Below are positions 8,813 through 16,612 of a stretch of DNA of 53,819 nucleotides, piece after piece. The stretch's first letter is position 1. The number at the start of each line of letters is the position of its first letter. Source of the DNA: Rhodobacter ferrooxidans (GTDB lineage Bacteria > Pseudomonadota > Alphaproteobacteria > Rhodobacterales > Rhodobacteraceae); assembly GCF_000176015.1 (NCBI RefSeq), contig NZ_ACYY01000024.1:1-53819 (forward strand), read 5' to 3'. The notes beneath the pieces were generated by a model. That model was not told the origin of the DNA. It did not search any database and saw only the letters and a list, made by a program, of their open reading frames with translations. Both the position numbers and the translations under genes were made by a program.

Positions 8813-8908
8813 TATTTCCGTAGTTGGTGGTTTTCTGGTGCCAATGGGGCGCGTCGTTTTAGGCGTTATGTGGGTCCCTCGATTCTCGGAATTGTATTTG
8901 GAGCCATG

Positions 8909-9796
8909 ATGAAAGCGCGGGAAATCCGACAGCAGTCTGGTGTGTTGACTGGAGCCGTCGCCAGCTTGCGCGGTCGTTTTCGGGACGTGATCGTACGTTA
9001 TCTGCGACCGCAATGGATCCGTCACCCGTTGGCGATCACCCCCGGTATCTACGAAAATTTCGCGCCCGTGGAACGGCTGACCGAATTGCCCGCGGGCCGA
9101 CGACTCGTCGTCATTGCACCGCATCCGGATGATGAAAGTATCGGCGCGGGTGGGCTGATCGCGCTATGGCACGCCGCCGGGCGGCAGGCAGAGGTGGTGT
9201 TTCTGACCGACGGGGCCGCAGGCAACCCGGTTCTGCGGGACCACAGTCTATCGGCCGAGGAGCGCAATCGCATCGCCCGCTCGACCGCACGGCAAAGACA
9301 AAGCGAGGCTGAAACCGCCCTTGGCCTGCTTGGCGCGAAGGGGCGCTGGCTTGATGGCACCGATGGCGCGCTTTGGCGCGATGCGCGCCGCATCAGCCAG
9401 GGTCTTGCCGCGCAATGGCAGCTCTGCCCGCCGGACCTGCTTGTGGTGCCTTTCCCCGCCGACAGGCACCCCGACCACGCAGCGGCCGCGCGCATCGCGG
9501 CAACTGCTGCGGACATTGCCGCGCTGGACCCGGGCCTGCCAGTGCTGTGCTACGAGGTCTGGTCGCCCTGTCCGGCGACCGTCGTGCTTGATATCTCGAC
9601 CGTTGCAGCCGTGAAGGCGCGGGCCATTGCGGCGCACGAAAGCCAGGTGGTTTCCACCGATTACCTTGCGGCATCACGCGGACTTGCCGCCTATCGCGCG
9701 ATCACGGCCGGGCTTGCGTCCGGGGCACAGGCCGAAGCTTTCCATGCCTGCACGCTGGCCGACCTGGGCAAGCTTTGCGCCCGGCTGAGGGTGTAG
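8909..9796 (+). CDS. PIG-L/LmbE family N-deacetylase
   Basis: This is a 295-residue protein with the zinc-binding signature of PIG-L/LmbE deacetylases: VIAPHPDDESIGAGG and the later HPDHAAAARIA. Such enzymes remove N-acetyl groups from GlcNAc-type sugars, small thiols or antibiotic intermediates. There is no signal peptide, so it is likely cytoplasmic. Two ATG codons are adjacent; the second is preferred because GGAG then stands 5 bases away instead of 2. It is the first gene of the long plus-strand polysaccharide operon, ending two bases before the next start. De-N-acetylation here could expose an amine for re-acylation by the four GNAT enzymes of the divergent operon; that link is inference. 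Confidence 0.85.
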   Translation: MKAREIRQQSGVLTGAVASLRGRFRDVIVRYLRPQWIRHPLAITPGIYENFAPVERLTELPAGRRLVVIAPHPDDESIGAGGLIALWHAAGRQAEVVFLTDGAAGNPVLRDHSLSAEERNRIARSTARQRQSEAETALGLLGAKGRWLDGTDGALWRDARRISQGLAAQWQLCPPDLLVVPFPADRHPDHAAAARIAATAADIAALDPGLPVLCYEVWSPCPATVVLDISTVAAVKARAIAAHESQVVSTDYLAASRGLAAYRAITAGLASGAQAEAFHACTLADLGKLCARLRV

Positions 9797-9798
9797 GC

Positions 9799-11007
9799 AT
9801 GGCGCCGGCGCTTGTGCAACTGCATGACAAGCCGGCTGGGGGCGGCGGTATCGCGCAGGTGGTCGCGACCTATGCCGAAGGGCTGACGGCCCGCGGCTGG
9901 GCAGTGACCGACCTGCGCCTGACCCGCCGGGGCGGCGACGTGGGCAGCGTCATGGCCCGCCCGGCACGCAAGGCCCGAGCCGATGATGCGGGAATTGCGC
10001 AGGTGCGGGCAGCGGCAGCGCGGGCAGATGCCGTGCTGCTGCACCTTGGTTTCAGCCTGCTGTCGCCCGACCTGATCCGGGCCGCCGCCACCTCGGCACC
10101 GCTATTCGTGCACTTGCATGACGTGTCCCCTTTCTGCCCCAACGGCCTGCGCCTTGCCTGGCCAGGGCAGCTGCCCTGCACCCGGCACCAGGGTGCAGCC
10201 TGCGTGGTCGGTCTTTGTGCCGGGCGCGGTTCGGCGCTGGCCACAGCGCGGGCCGGGTATCGGCTGACCACCCGTCGTGCCGTCTGGGCCAGCCTTTGCA
10301 CCGAGGCCACGGCCATTCTTGCCCCAAGCCGCTATCTGGCCGAAGAAGCCCTGCGCGCCGGGGCACCATCGGCGCGGCTGGTGCGGATCACGCTGCCAGT
10401 GCCGATGCTTGATCAGGTGCCGCAGATGCCTGCCGGGGTGCCGCCCTCGCAGGCGGGTCCGACCATCGCCTATGTCGGGCTGCTTTCGGTTGCCAAGGGC
10501 GCACCGATGTTGCTTGAGGCCATGGCGCACTTGCCCGCAGAGACGCGGCTGACGTTTTATGGCGATGGTCCCGCCGCCGCGTCGATGCGCGCCCGCGCGG
10601 CACAGCGCGATCTTTCCGGGCGCGTAACCTTTGCGGGGCGGGTGTCGCAGGCCGATCTGCACGCGGGTCTTGGCCGGGCGCGCGTGCTGGCCCATCCGTC
10701 TCTGGTGCCCGAAGGTCTGGGGCTGGCCGGACCCGAGGCGATGGCGCTGGGCCGCCCGGTGGTGGGTTTCGGTCGTGGCGGCAGCAGTGAGTGGTTGCGG
10801 CATGGCGAGACCGGTCTGGTAGCCGCTGCGGCCACGGCAACAGCATTGGCCGACAGCCTGCTGACCCTGCTGCGCGACGACGAGCTGGCCGACCGGCTTG
10901 GTGCCAACGCCGCGCGACTGGTGCGCAGCCACCACGCAACCGGACCGGCGCTTGACAGTCTGGCCGCACGGCTGCTGGCACCGGGATCATGCAGGAAAAG
11001 CCTATGA
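9799..11007 (+). CDS. GT4-type (GT-B fold) glycosyltransferase
   Basis: The 402-residue protein builds a glycosidic bond in exopolysaccharide repeat assembly at the cytoplasmic face. The N-terminal acceptor domain has QLHDKPAGGGGIAQVV. The C-terminal donor domain has TIAYVGLLSVAKGAPMLLEAM, LTFYGDGP and the E-x7-E region VPEGLGLAGPEAMALGRPVVG. The start MAPALVQ follows a GAGGG site about 8 bases upstream and lies just after the PIG-L stop. Its stop overlaps the next start (ATGA). Acceptor and donor sugar cannot be read from the sequence. FHLHDVSPFCPNG-like spacing in the first domain resembles other Rhodobacterales polysaccharide enzymes but is not diagnostic. Confidence 0.85.
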   Translation: MAPALVQLHDKPAGGGGIAQVVATYAEGLTARGWAVTDLRLTRRGGDVGSVMARPARKARADDAGIAQVRAAAARADAVLLHLGFSLLSPDLIRAAATSAPLFVHLHDVSPFCPNGLRLAWPGQLPCTRHQGAACVVGLCAGRGSALATARAGYRLTTRRAVWASLCTEATAILAPSRYLAEEALRAGAPSARLVRITLPVPMLDQVPQMPAGVPPSQAGPTIAYVGLLSVAKGAPMLLEAMAHLPAETRLTFYGDGPAAASMRARAAQRDLSGRVTFAGRVSQADLHAGLGRARVLAHPSLVPEGLGLAGPEAMALGRPVVGFGRGGSSEWLRHGETGLVAAAATATALADSLLTLLRDDELADRLGANAARLVRSHHATGPALDSLAARLLAPGSCRKSL

Positions 11008-12305
11008 AAACCCTGCTCATTCTGACCACGCTGGACGTGCCGGGCCGCCGCAACAACCGTGAACATGCGGCCCTGCGGGAACTGGCACCGCGGTTTGACC
11101 GCACTATCGTGGTGTTCCGGCAAAGGGCGGCTGCGGGCAAGCCGGCACTGGCGTTGCTGCAAGGCCGGATCACCCGACGCGACGATGCCGCGGTGACCTT
11201 CGTCGCGGTCGATCCACCGCTGAACCCGCCCGAAGGCGCGGTGCGTGGTGCCACCACCCAGCGGCCTTCGGCCAATCTGCTGACGCGCCTCGCCGGGCAA
11301 GGGCTGGACACACTGGCCATCTTGCGTGACCGCCTGACCATTGCCGCCCTGAGCCATGCCGCTGCACAGGCCCTTGCAGGGCTTGACCCCGCCGACATCA
11401 CTTGTGAAGCCTTCGGCCCCTGGGCCGCCGAGGCGGCGCGGCATCTGCGTCGACAAGGGCGGCTGGCGGCCTACGCCTATATCGACCGCGATTTCGAACC
11501 GGGCTTCGTCAGCTCGCCGCTGCGCCGCCGATGGGTCACGCGCATGGAAGCGCGGGCAGCAAGAACTGCCGATCTGACGCTGTCGATCGGGCAACGGCTT
11601 GCGGCTCGTCATACGGGCACCAGCCGACACCACCCTGTTCTGTCACCCACCGGGGTGGATGTCGGATTCTTCACCGCCCCGCAACGCCCACCGGGGCCAC
11701 TGCATATCGTCTATGTTGGCGAGGTCGCGCCCTGGTCAGCACTTGATCTGTTGATCGCAGCGCTGCAGCATCCAGGCCTGTCGCAGGCGCGTCTCAGTCT
11801 GCGCGGGCCAGCTTTGCCGGGATACCGTTCGCAACTGCTTGGCCTTGTTGCGTCCTCTGGTCTGGGCGCCCGGTTCGACTGGCCGGGCGATGTTGACCGT
11901 TCGGAAATTCCGCCGCTGCTGGCGCAGGCCAATCTTGGCTATTGCCTGTTCCGCCCCACACCGTTGCGCTGCCATGCGGCACCACTGAAATTGCTGGAGT
12001 ATTTTGCCGCCGGCCTTCCCGCCATTGCTGCACCGGGCAGCGAGGCCGGCGATCTGGTGGCGCGCAGCGGTGCCGGTCTGCTGTGCGCCCCTACCAGCGC
12101 CGCACTGGCCGATGCGCTGATCGGATTCGAGGCCACCCCCGCCGCCACCCGGGACCGCATGGCCGACGCCGCACATGCCACCGCATTGGCGCATGACTGG
12201 CGCGACATCTTCGCGCGCGAGGCGGTGTTGCTGGCGGGCCTGGGCAATGCACGCGCGACCGGGAGCGCCGTACCGGCATCGCAGACCTACGGAGTACGGC
12301 CATGA
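11004..12305 (+). CDS. GT-B fold glycosyltransferase (GT4-like)
   Basis: This 433-residue protein resembles GT4 glycosyltransferases. The N-terminal strand MKTLLILTTLDVPGRRNNREHAAL starts a Rossmann-like domain. The donor half has GPLHIVYVGEVAPWSALDLLIAAL, RFDWPGDVDRSEIPPLLAQANLGYC and LKLLEYFAAGLPAIAAPGSEAGDLV. The last replaces the usual E-x7-E motif with a LEYFAAG version, common in divergent family members. The start at MKTLL gives an ATGA overlap with the previous stop; an in-frame ATG 15 bases upstream is less likely. It is predicted cytoplasmic, with unknown sugar specificity. Its 3' end overlaps the flippase start. Confidence 0.8.
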   Translation: MKTLLILTTLDVPGRRNNREHAALRELAPRFDRTIVVFRQRAAAGKPALALLQGRITRRDDAAVTFVAVDPPLNPPEGAVRGATTQRPSANLLTRLAGQGLDTLAILRDRLTIAALSHAAAQALAGLDPADITCEAFGPWAAEAARHLRRQGRLAAYAYIDRDFEPGFVSSPLRRRWVTRMEARAARTADLTLSIGQRLAARHTGTSRHHPVLSPTGVDVGFFTAPQRPPGPLHIVYVGEVAPWSALDLLIAALQHPGLSQARLSLRGPALPGYRSQLLGLVASSGLGARFDWPGDVDRSEIPPLLAQANLGYCLFRPTPLRCHAAPLKLLEYFAAGLPAIAAPGSEAGDLVARSGAGLLCAPTSAALADALIGFEATPAATRDRMADAAHATALAHDWRDIFAREAVLLAGLGNARATGSAVPASQTYGVRP

Positions 12306-13570
12306 AGTTCGGGCCGACGGCCCAGGTGGCCGTGTTCAACGCAATTGGCGCCGGTCTTGGATTTGTCGTGCTGATGATCCTGACGCGCGGCCTTGGGGCG
12401 GAGACCTTTGGCCGCCTGGCACCGGCCCTGGCAATCATGGACCTTGGCCCCTTGTTCATCGACACCGTGCTGTCGGCAGGCACCGTGACCATTGCCTCCC
12501 GCCGGATGGCGCAAGACCCGACCGCCGACGGGCGCGACGCCATGGCCACCGCATTGGCGCTGCGAAGTGCCGCTGCTTTGGCCTATGCGTTCGGTATCTG
12601 CGCCGTTGCAGTGTTTCTGCCCGATGGCAGCGGTCCGATGATTGCCATGGCCGGGGTGGCCGGGGCATTGCTGGCGCTGCAAACCGCCCTGATCGGCGGG
12701 CTGCAGGCCGAGCAGCGCTTTGTGCAGGTGGGCATGGGGCAGGCATTCAAGAACGCCTTCCGGGTGCTGCTGATGGGGGCCTTGCTGCTGGCCGGAATGT
12801 TAAGCTTGACGGCGGCGATGCAGGCGGCACTGGCAGCGGCTGGGCTGGCCCTTCTGGCGACACTGGTGCTTGCACGGCCCGGCTATGCCAATCCGGCCGG
12901 GCACGGGCGCGGGCGCGTGCGGCGCGATCTGGCAGGGCAGATGCTGGCAATCAACCTGTGGATGGCGGTCGCCGCAGTGTCGGTGGTGTCAGGACGGATC
13001 GACATCTTGCTGCTGAACAGCCTGTCCGGGCCGACCGAGGCTGCCTACTATGCCGCGGGCATCCAGTTGTGCATCGTCGTCGGCGTGGTCAGTCAGGCGA
13101 TTGTCGCGACAACCCTGCCGCGCATCGCGGCCGTCGCGCGGACCGAGGATCTGCGCGCCATGCTGGACCGCTGGATGCGCCGGGCGCCGCTGGCGCTGCT
13201 GCCGGTGCTGGTGATGCCGCTGATCTCGCCCTTTGCCATACCGCTGGTCTTGGGCGAGGGGTTTGCCGAGGCGCATTGGGCGTTTGATTTGCTGTTTGCA
13301 TCGGCCATGCTGACGCTGGTGGCCAATCCGGTCATGACACTGCTGTTTCCACTGGGGGCTGCGCGGATCTTCGGGTTGACGGCGCTGGGACAAGTGATCG
13401 TAAAGGTCGCGATTTCGCTGATCATCATTCCCTGGGGAGGGGCGGCGGGCGTCGCTGCGGTCGATCTGCTGACGCGTCTGGTCATGGCCGCAATCATCCT
13501 TGTCGCGCTGCGCCGCCGCTTGGCCACCGATGGCCCCATCACGCTTGACAACGCCAAGGTGGCCGCATGA
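12302..13570 (+). CDS. Polysaccharide repeat-unit flippase (Wzx-like, MOP superfamily)
   Basis: This 422-residue inner-membrane protein has about 12 hydrophobic segments evenly spaced from residue 8 to 405, as in Wzx/MATE-like flippases. The opening VAVFNAIGAGLGFVVLMILTRGLGAETFGRLA is the family's first helix pair with the R-x-L-G-x-x-x-F-G signature. It would turn lipid-linked repeat units to the periplasmic face for polymerisation by the Wzy-like protein at the end of the operon. It is coupled to both neighbours by ATGA overlaps. The role assignment is secure at family level; the transported glycan is unknown. Confidence 0.88.
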   Translation: MKFGPTAQVAVFNAIGAGLGFVVLMILTRGLGAETFGRLAPALAIMDLGPLFIDTVLSAGTVTIASRRMAQDPTADGRDAMATALALRSAAALAYAFGICAVAVFLPDGSGPMIAMAGVAGALLALQTALIGGLQAEQRFVQVGMGQAFKNAFRVLLMGALLLAGMLSLTAAMQAALAAAGLALLATLVLARPGYANPAGHGRGRVRRDLAGQMLAINLWMAVAAVSVVSGRIDILLLNSLSGPTEAAYYAAGIQLCIVVGVVSQAIVATTLPRIAAVARTEDLRAMLDRWMRRAPLALLPVLVMPLISPFAIPLVLGEGFAEAHWAFDLLFASAMLTLVANPVMTLLFPLGAARIFGLTALGQVIVKVAISLIIIPWGGAAGVAAVDLLTRLVMAAIILVALRRRLATDGPITLDNAKVAA

Positions 13571-14424
13571 CCCACGCCAGCCAGCGCCGAACATCGGTTT
13601 TCAACCGACCGCTTGCAATTCTTGGCGCGGTGCGGCGGCGGGCTGAGCGGGGTGTGGCACCGCTGCTGCAACGCCGGGCGACCGCAGCCTACCAGGCGGA
13701 CAGGCAGGGATGGTTGCGCAAGGCCGATATCGCCGTTCAGCGCGGGCTGGACTGGTTCGCGCCACAGCCGGATCTGACGATGTCGGCGCTTTATGTGCTG
13801 TGGCAGGGTTGGCGGCGCGGCACCGATGCCCGGTTTGCCATGATCCATCCCAAGATCGCGCATTACCGCGCAACCCTGCGCGATCCCGCCCTGCGGCTGT
13901 TCGACCCCGGATATGACCCCGATGCCGCCGAAGTGGTGCTGCTTCCGGACATCATGCAGGTTCGCCCCTATCTGCCGATCGAGCTTCTGATGATCGAGGC
14001 GGTCTGGGCCGACAAGCGCGATCCAGGGCCGGATTTTCTGCAACGGCTGGCCGCAATCGACGACCGGGGCTGGTATGGCACCACCCATATCGTGGTCGCG
14101 GCCGAACTTATGCTGCGATCGGGCGCCTATTCCCAATCGGCACTTTTGTCCCTGATGCAGGCCACTGTCGCACCGATGGATCTTGCCAATCGCCGGGCGA
14201 CGCTGATGGGCGATATCTTCGCTGAACGCGCCTTGATGCTGTATTGGCTGAACCAGGGGCACTTGGTCACGCCGGGTCAGGTGGTGATGATGTTGAACCG
14301 TCAGCGCGCCGATGGCGGCTGGTCTGCGCCGGGTGTTGCACCCGACGGCCTGTCGAACCAGCATACAACCTCGCTGGCGGTGGCGGTGATTGCCGAATTC
14401 CTGGCGCAGGAGCGCGGGCGATGA
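13567..14424 (+). CDS. Orphan protein with alpha/alpha-toroid-like (cyclase/prenyltransferase-like) repeats
   Basis: I do not recognise this 285-residue protein as a known polysaccharide gene. It has no signal peptide or membrane segment. Two stretches look like alpha/alpha-barrel repeats of terpene cyclases and prenyltransferases: DDRGWYGTTHIVVAAELMLRSG (about 160-181) and QRADGGWSAPG followed by NQHTTSLAVAVIAEFL (about 248-280). The second contains a Q-x-x-DGGW motif close to the QW motif. The cyclase catalytic DxDD motif is not visible, so a binding or scaffold role is as likely as catalysis. It overlaps the flippase and the next glycosyltransferase by four bases each, so it is made in step with the EPS machinery. 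Confidence 0.6.
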   Translation: MTHASQRRTSVFNRPLAILGAVRRRAERGVAPLLQRRATAAYQADRQGWLRKADIAVQRGLDWFAPQPDLTMSALYVLWQGWRRGTDARFAMIHPKIAHYRATLRDPALRLFDPGYDPDAAEVVLLPDIMQVRPYLPIELLMIEAVWADKRDPGPDFLQRLAAIDDRGWYGTTHIVVAAELMLRSGAYSQSALLSLMQATVAPMDLANRRATLMGDIFAERALMLYWLNQGHLVTPGQVVMMLNRQRADGGWSAPGVAPDGLSNQHTTSLAVAVIAEFLAQERGR

Positions 14425-14450
14425 CCGGCGCGATGACCGGCGCGATGACC
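14421..14450 (+). repeat. 12-bp tandem repeat giving three in-frame ATG codons
   Basis: The unit ATGACCGGCGCG occurs twice and is followed by a third ATGACC, so the glycosyltransferase can start at codon 1, 5 or 9 (MTGAMTGAMTS). The first ATG also forms the ATGA overlap with the previous stop. Because the repeat unit is a multiple of three, slippage would change the number of start codons without breaking the frame. Confidence 0.8.
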
Positions 14451-15572
14451 AGCGGGCAGCGTCTGCGGATTCTGGTGAATGCAATCAATGACAACGCCCA
14501 GCCCCGTGGACCCGACCGCTATCTGATCGCGCTCATCGGCCAGCTTGTGGCCCTGCCCACCCCGCCGGAAATCCATTTGCTGCACGCCCCCTGGCAGCCG
14601 TTCTTCGATCACTGCGACCTGGGCGATGGCGGGCGGCGCAGTGTTATCGCCGCCCCGCGACGACCGGCCGAGCGGTTGATCTGGCAGGCCACCGCCTTTG
14701 CGCGTCTTGCCAACGCGTTGCCGGTGGGCCTTGTCTTTCTGCCAAACCTGATCTGGACGCCGGGGCTGCGTCGCCCTTCAGTGCTGACCGCGCATGATCT
14801 GTTGCAGTTCCGCCGACCAGAGAAATTCGGTCTGGCCAAGGCTGCCCTGCTGCGGCCGGTGATCCGCCGGGCATTGGCGCGGGCCACGCGGGTGATTGCC
14901 GTGTCGCAGTTCACTGCCGACGACATCGCTCGTTTCGCCCCGGTTGCGCCAGACCGTCTGAGCGTCATCCATGAAGGCGGCCCGCTGGTGCAGCCGCGGC
15001 CTGCACAGCTCAATAAAGGGACCGACGGGCCGCTGTTCCTGTTTGTCGGCAAGATCGAGCGCACCAAGAATGTCGGCTTGCTGATCCGCGCTTTCCTGGC
15101 CTCGCAAAGCCTTGCCGCGATGGGGGCTCGGCTGGTCATCGTCGGCCCCGACGGCAACGCCAGCGCCGAGATCGCACCGCTGCTGGCGCAGGCTGGCGAC
15201 CGGGTGCAACGCCCGGGCTTCCTGCCCGACGCCGACCTTGACCAGCTTTACGCACGCTGCCGCGGCTTCGTCTTTCCCTCGACGGCCGAAGGTTTCGGTC
15301 TTGTCGTGCTGGAAGCCATGGCACGCGGGGCACCGGTGATTGCGGCTGCGGCAACCTCGTTGCCCGAGGTGGTGGGCGACGCGGGTCTACTGGTGCCCCC
15401 AGATGATGCAGCGGCCCTGCAGGCGGCAATGGAACGGCTGGCGCAGGATGCCGATCTGGCAGCGCGGCTGTCGGATGCGGGCTATCGCCGACTGGCCGGC
15501 TTCAGCTGGCAACGGGCGGCGGAACAGACGATGGATGTCATGCTGGCCGCCGCGCGCGAGGTGGTACATTGA
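14421..15572 (+). CDS. GT4 family glycosyltransferase
   Basis: This 383-residue protein is a retaining GT4 enzyme. The donor-binding half has PLFLFVGKIERTKNVGLLIRAF, RLVIVGPDG, RVQRPGFLPDADLDQLYARC and the E-x7-E motif STAEGFGLVVLEAMARGAPVI followed by SLPEVVGDAG. It adds a sugar to the lipid-linked repeat unit on the cytoplasmic side. The start is ambiguous among three repeated ATG codons; I use the first because it overlaps the preceding stop. The next gene begins at a TTG overlapping this stop. Of the three GT4-type proteins in the operon it has the most canonical motifs. Confidence 0.9.
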   Translation: MTGAMTGAMTSGQRLRILVNAINDNAQPRGPDRYLIALIGQLVALPTPPEIHLLHAPWQPFFDHCDLGDGGRRSVIAAPRRPAERLIWQATAFARLANALPVGLVFLPNLIWTPGLRRPSVLTAHDLLQFRRPEKFGLAKAALLRPVIRRALARATRVIAVSQFTADDIARFAPVAPDRLSVIHEGGPLVQPRPAQLNKGTDGPLFLFVGKIERTKNVGLLIRAFLASQSLAAMGARLVIVGPDGNASAEIAPLLAQAGDRVQRPGFLPDADLDQLYARCRGFVFPSTAEGFGLVVLEAMARGAPVIAAAATSLPEVVGDAGLLVPPDDAAALQAAMERLAQDADLAARLSDAGYRRLAGFSWQRAAEQTMDVMLAAAREVVH

Positions 15573-16612
15573 CCCCAGCCCCCGACGTTTCGGTGATCCT
15601 GCCGCTTTTCGATGATGCCGCGTCCATTGGCGCGGTACTGGCCGGTTTGCGGGCGCAAGTGACGGCGCGCAGGGTCGAAATCATCGTGGTTGACGACGGA
15701 TCCAGGGATGCCGGGCCGCAGATCGCGCGCGACATGGGCGCACGGGTCATCACCCAGTCGAACGCCGGCCCTGCCGCGGCGCGCAACCGGGGTGCGCAGG
15801 CGGCAGGTGGGGCTGTTGTGCTGTTTCTGGACAGCGACTGTGTTCCACCGCCGAACTGGGTCGAGGCGATGGCATCGGTGTTCGACACCAAGGGGTTTGA
15901 TGCCGTGATGGGCACCATTTGCGCCGCGAACGACGGTGTGGTGCCGCGGATCGTTCAGGCCGAAGTGGACGAGCGCTATGCCGGGATGCGCATCGCCAGC
16001 ACCGGTGTGGATTTCATCGCCGCCCCGGCTTGCGGGTTCCGGCGGCAGGTCTTTCTGGCCTTGGGCGGCTTTGACGTGCGGCTGCGTCAGGCCGAAGACG
16101 TCGAGATTGCCTATCGCATTACGACGGCGGGACACCGCATTGGCTTTGTCGATACTGCCGCGGTGGCGCATCATCATCAGACCGGCTGGGCCGAGTTCTT
16201 GCGGGTCAAGCTGCGCCGGGCACGCGGACGGATGGAGGTGTTCCGGCTATATCCTGCCAAGCGGCGGCATGACAACTGGACACCGCTGCGCCTGAAGCTG
16301 CAATTCGGATGTGCCGCGATCAGCCTGCCGATGCTGCTGGTTGCGCTGGCGCTGGCCCCCCGGACCGGAGGATTGGCGCTGGGGTTGCCGTTGCTGTGTC
16401 TGGGCGGGCTGCTGTGGGCCGGGGTGCCAAGCATCCGCGCCATCGCCCACAGGATTGCACCGCGTTCGGGCTGGGGCGTCGGGCTGCTGGTGGGTGCAGC
16501 CTATGTACTGGCGCGGGCCTATGTCATCCTGCTGGCGGTGGTGCAGACAAAGGTGTTCCCGCGTCCGCTGCACCACCAGCCGCCACAACCGTTGTGCGAG
16601 GATGCCCGATGA
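15569..16612 (+). CDS. Family 2 glycosyltransferase with C-terminal membrane segments
   Basis: This 347-residue protein has a GT-A domain: VSVILPLFDDAASIG, IIVVDDGSRDAG (first Asp pair), VVLFLDSDCVPP (the D-x-D metal/nucleotide site as DSD) and, further on, CGFRRQVFLALGGFDVRLRQAEDVEIAYR, which carries the catalytic ED. Two to three hydrophobic stretches in the last third (about 245-330) anchor it to the inner membrane. The start is a TTG whose TTGA overlaps the previous stop; no ATG fits before the conserved first strand. It would extend the repeat unit. The sugar donor is not predictable from sequence. Confidence 0.88.
   Translation: MTPAPDVSVILPLFDDAASIGAVLAGLRAQVTARRVEIIVVDDGSRDAGPQIARDMGARVITQSNAGPAAARNRGAQAAGGAVVLFLDSDCVPPPNWVEAMASVFDTKGFDAVMGTICAANDGVVPRIVQAEVDERYAGMRIASTGVDFIAAPACGFRRQVFLALGGFDVRLRQAEDVEIAYRITTAGHRIGFVDTAAVAHHHQTGWAEFLRVKLRRARGRMEVFRLYPAKRRHDNWTPLRLKLQFGCAAISLPMLLVALALAPRTGGLALGLPLLCLGGLLWAGVPSIRAIAHRIAPRSGWGVGLLVGAAYVLARAYVILLAVVQTKVFPRPLHHQPPQPLCEDAR

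Noticed and set aside
7628-8900. Plus-strand extension of the PIG-L protein by over 400 residues
   Set aside because: The extension is antisense to the SDR-aminotransferase fusion and shows no domain. The PIG-L start near 8909 has a ribosome site and a promoter upstream.
8733-8909. 59-codon plus-strand frame before the PIG-L gene with a hydrophobic stretch
   Set aside because: AAGGAG directly abuts its ATG with no spacer, it lies across the promoter region, and it overlaps the likely transcription start.
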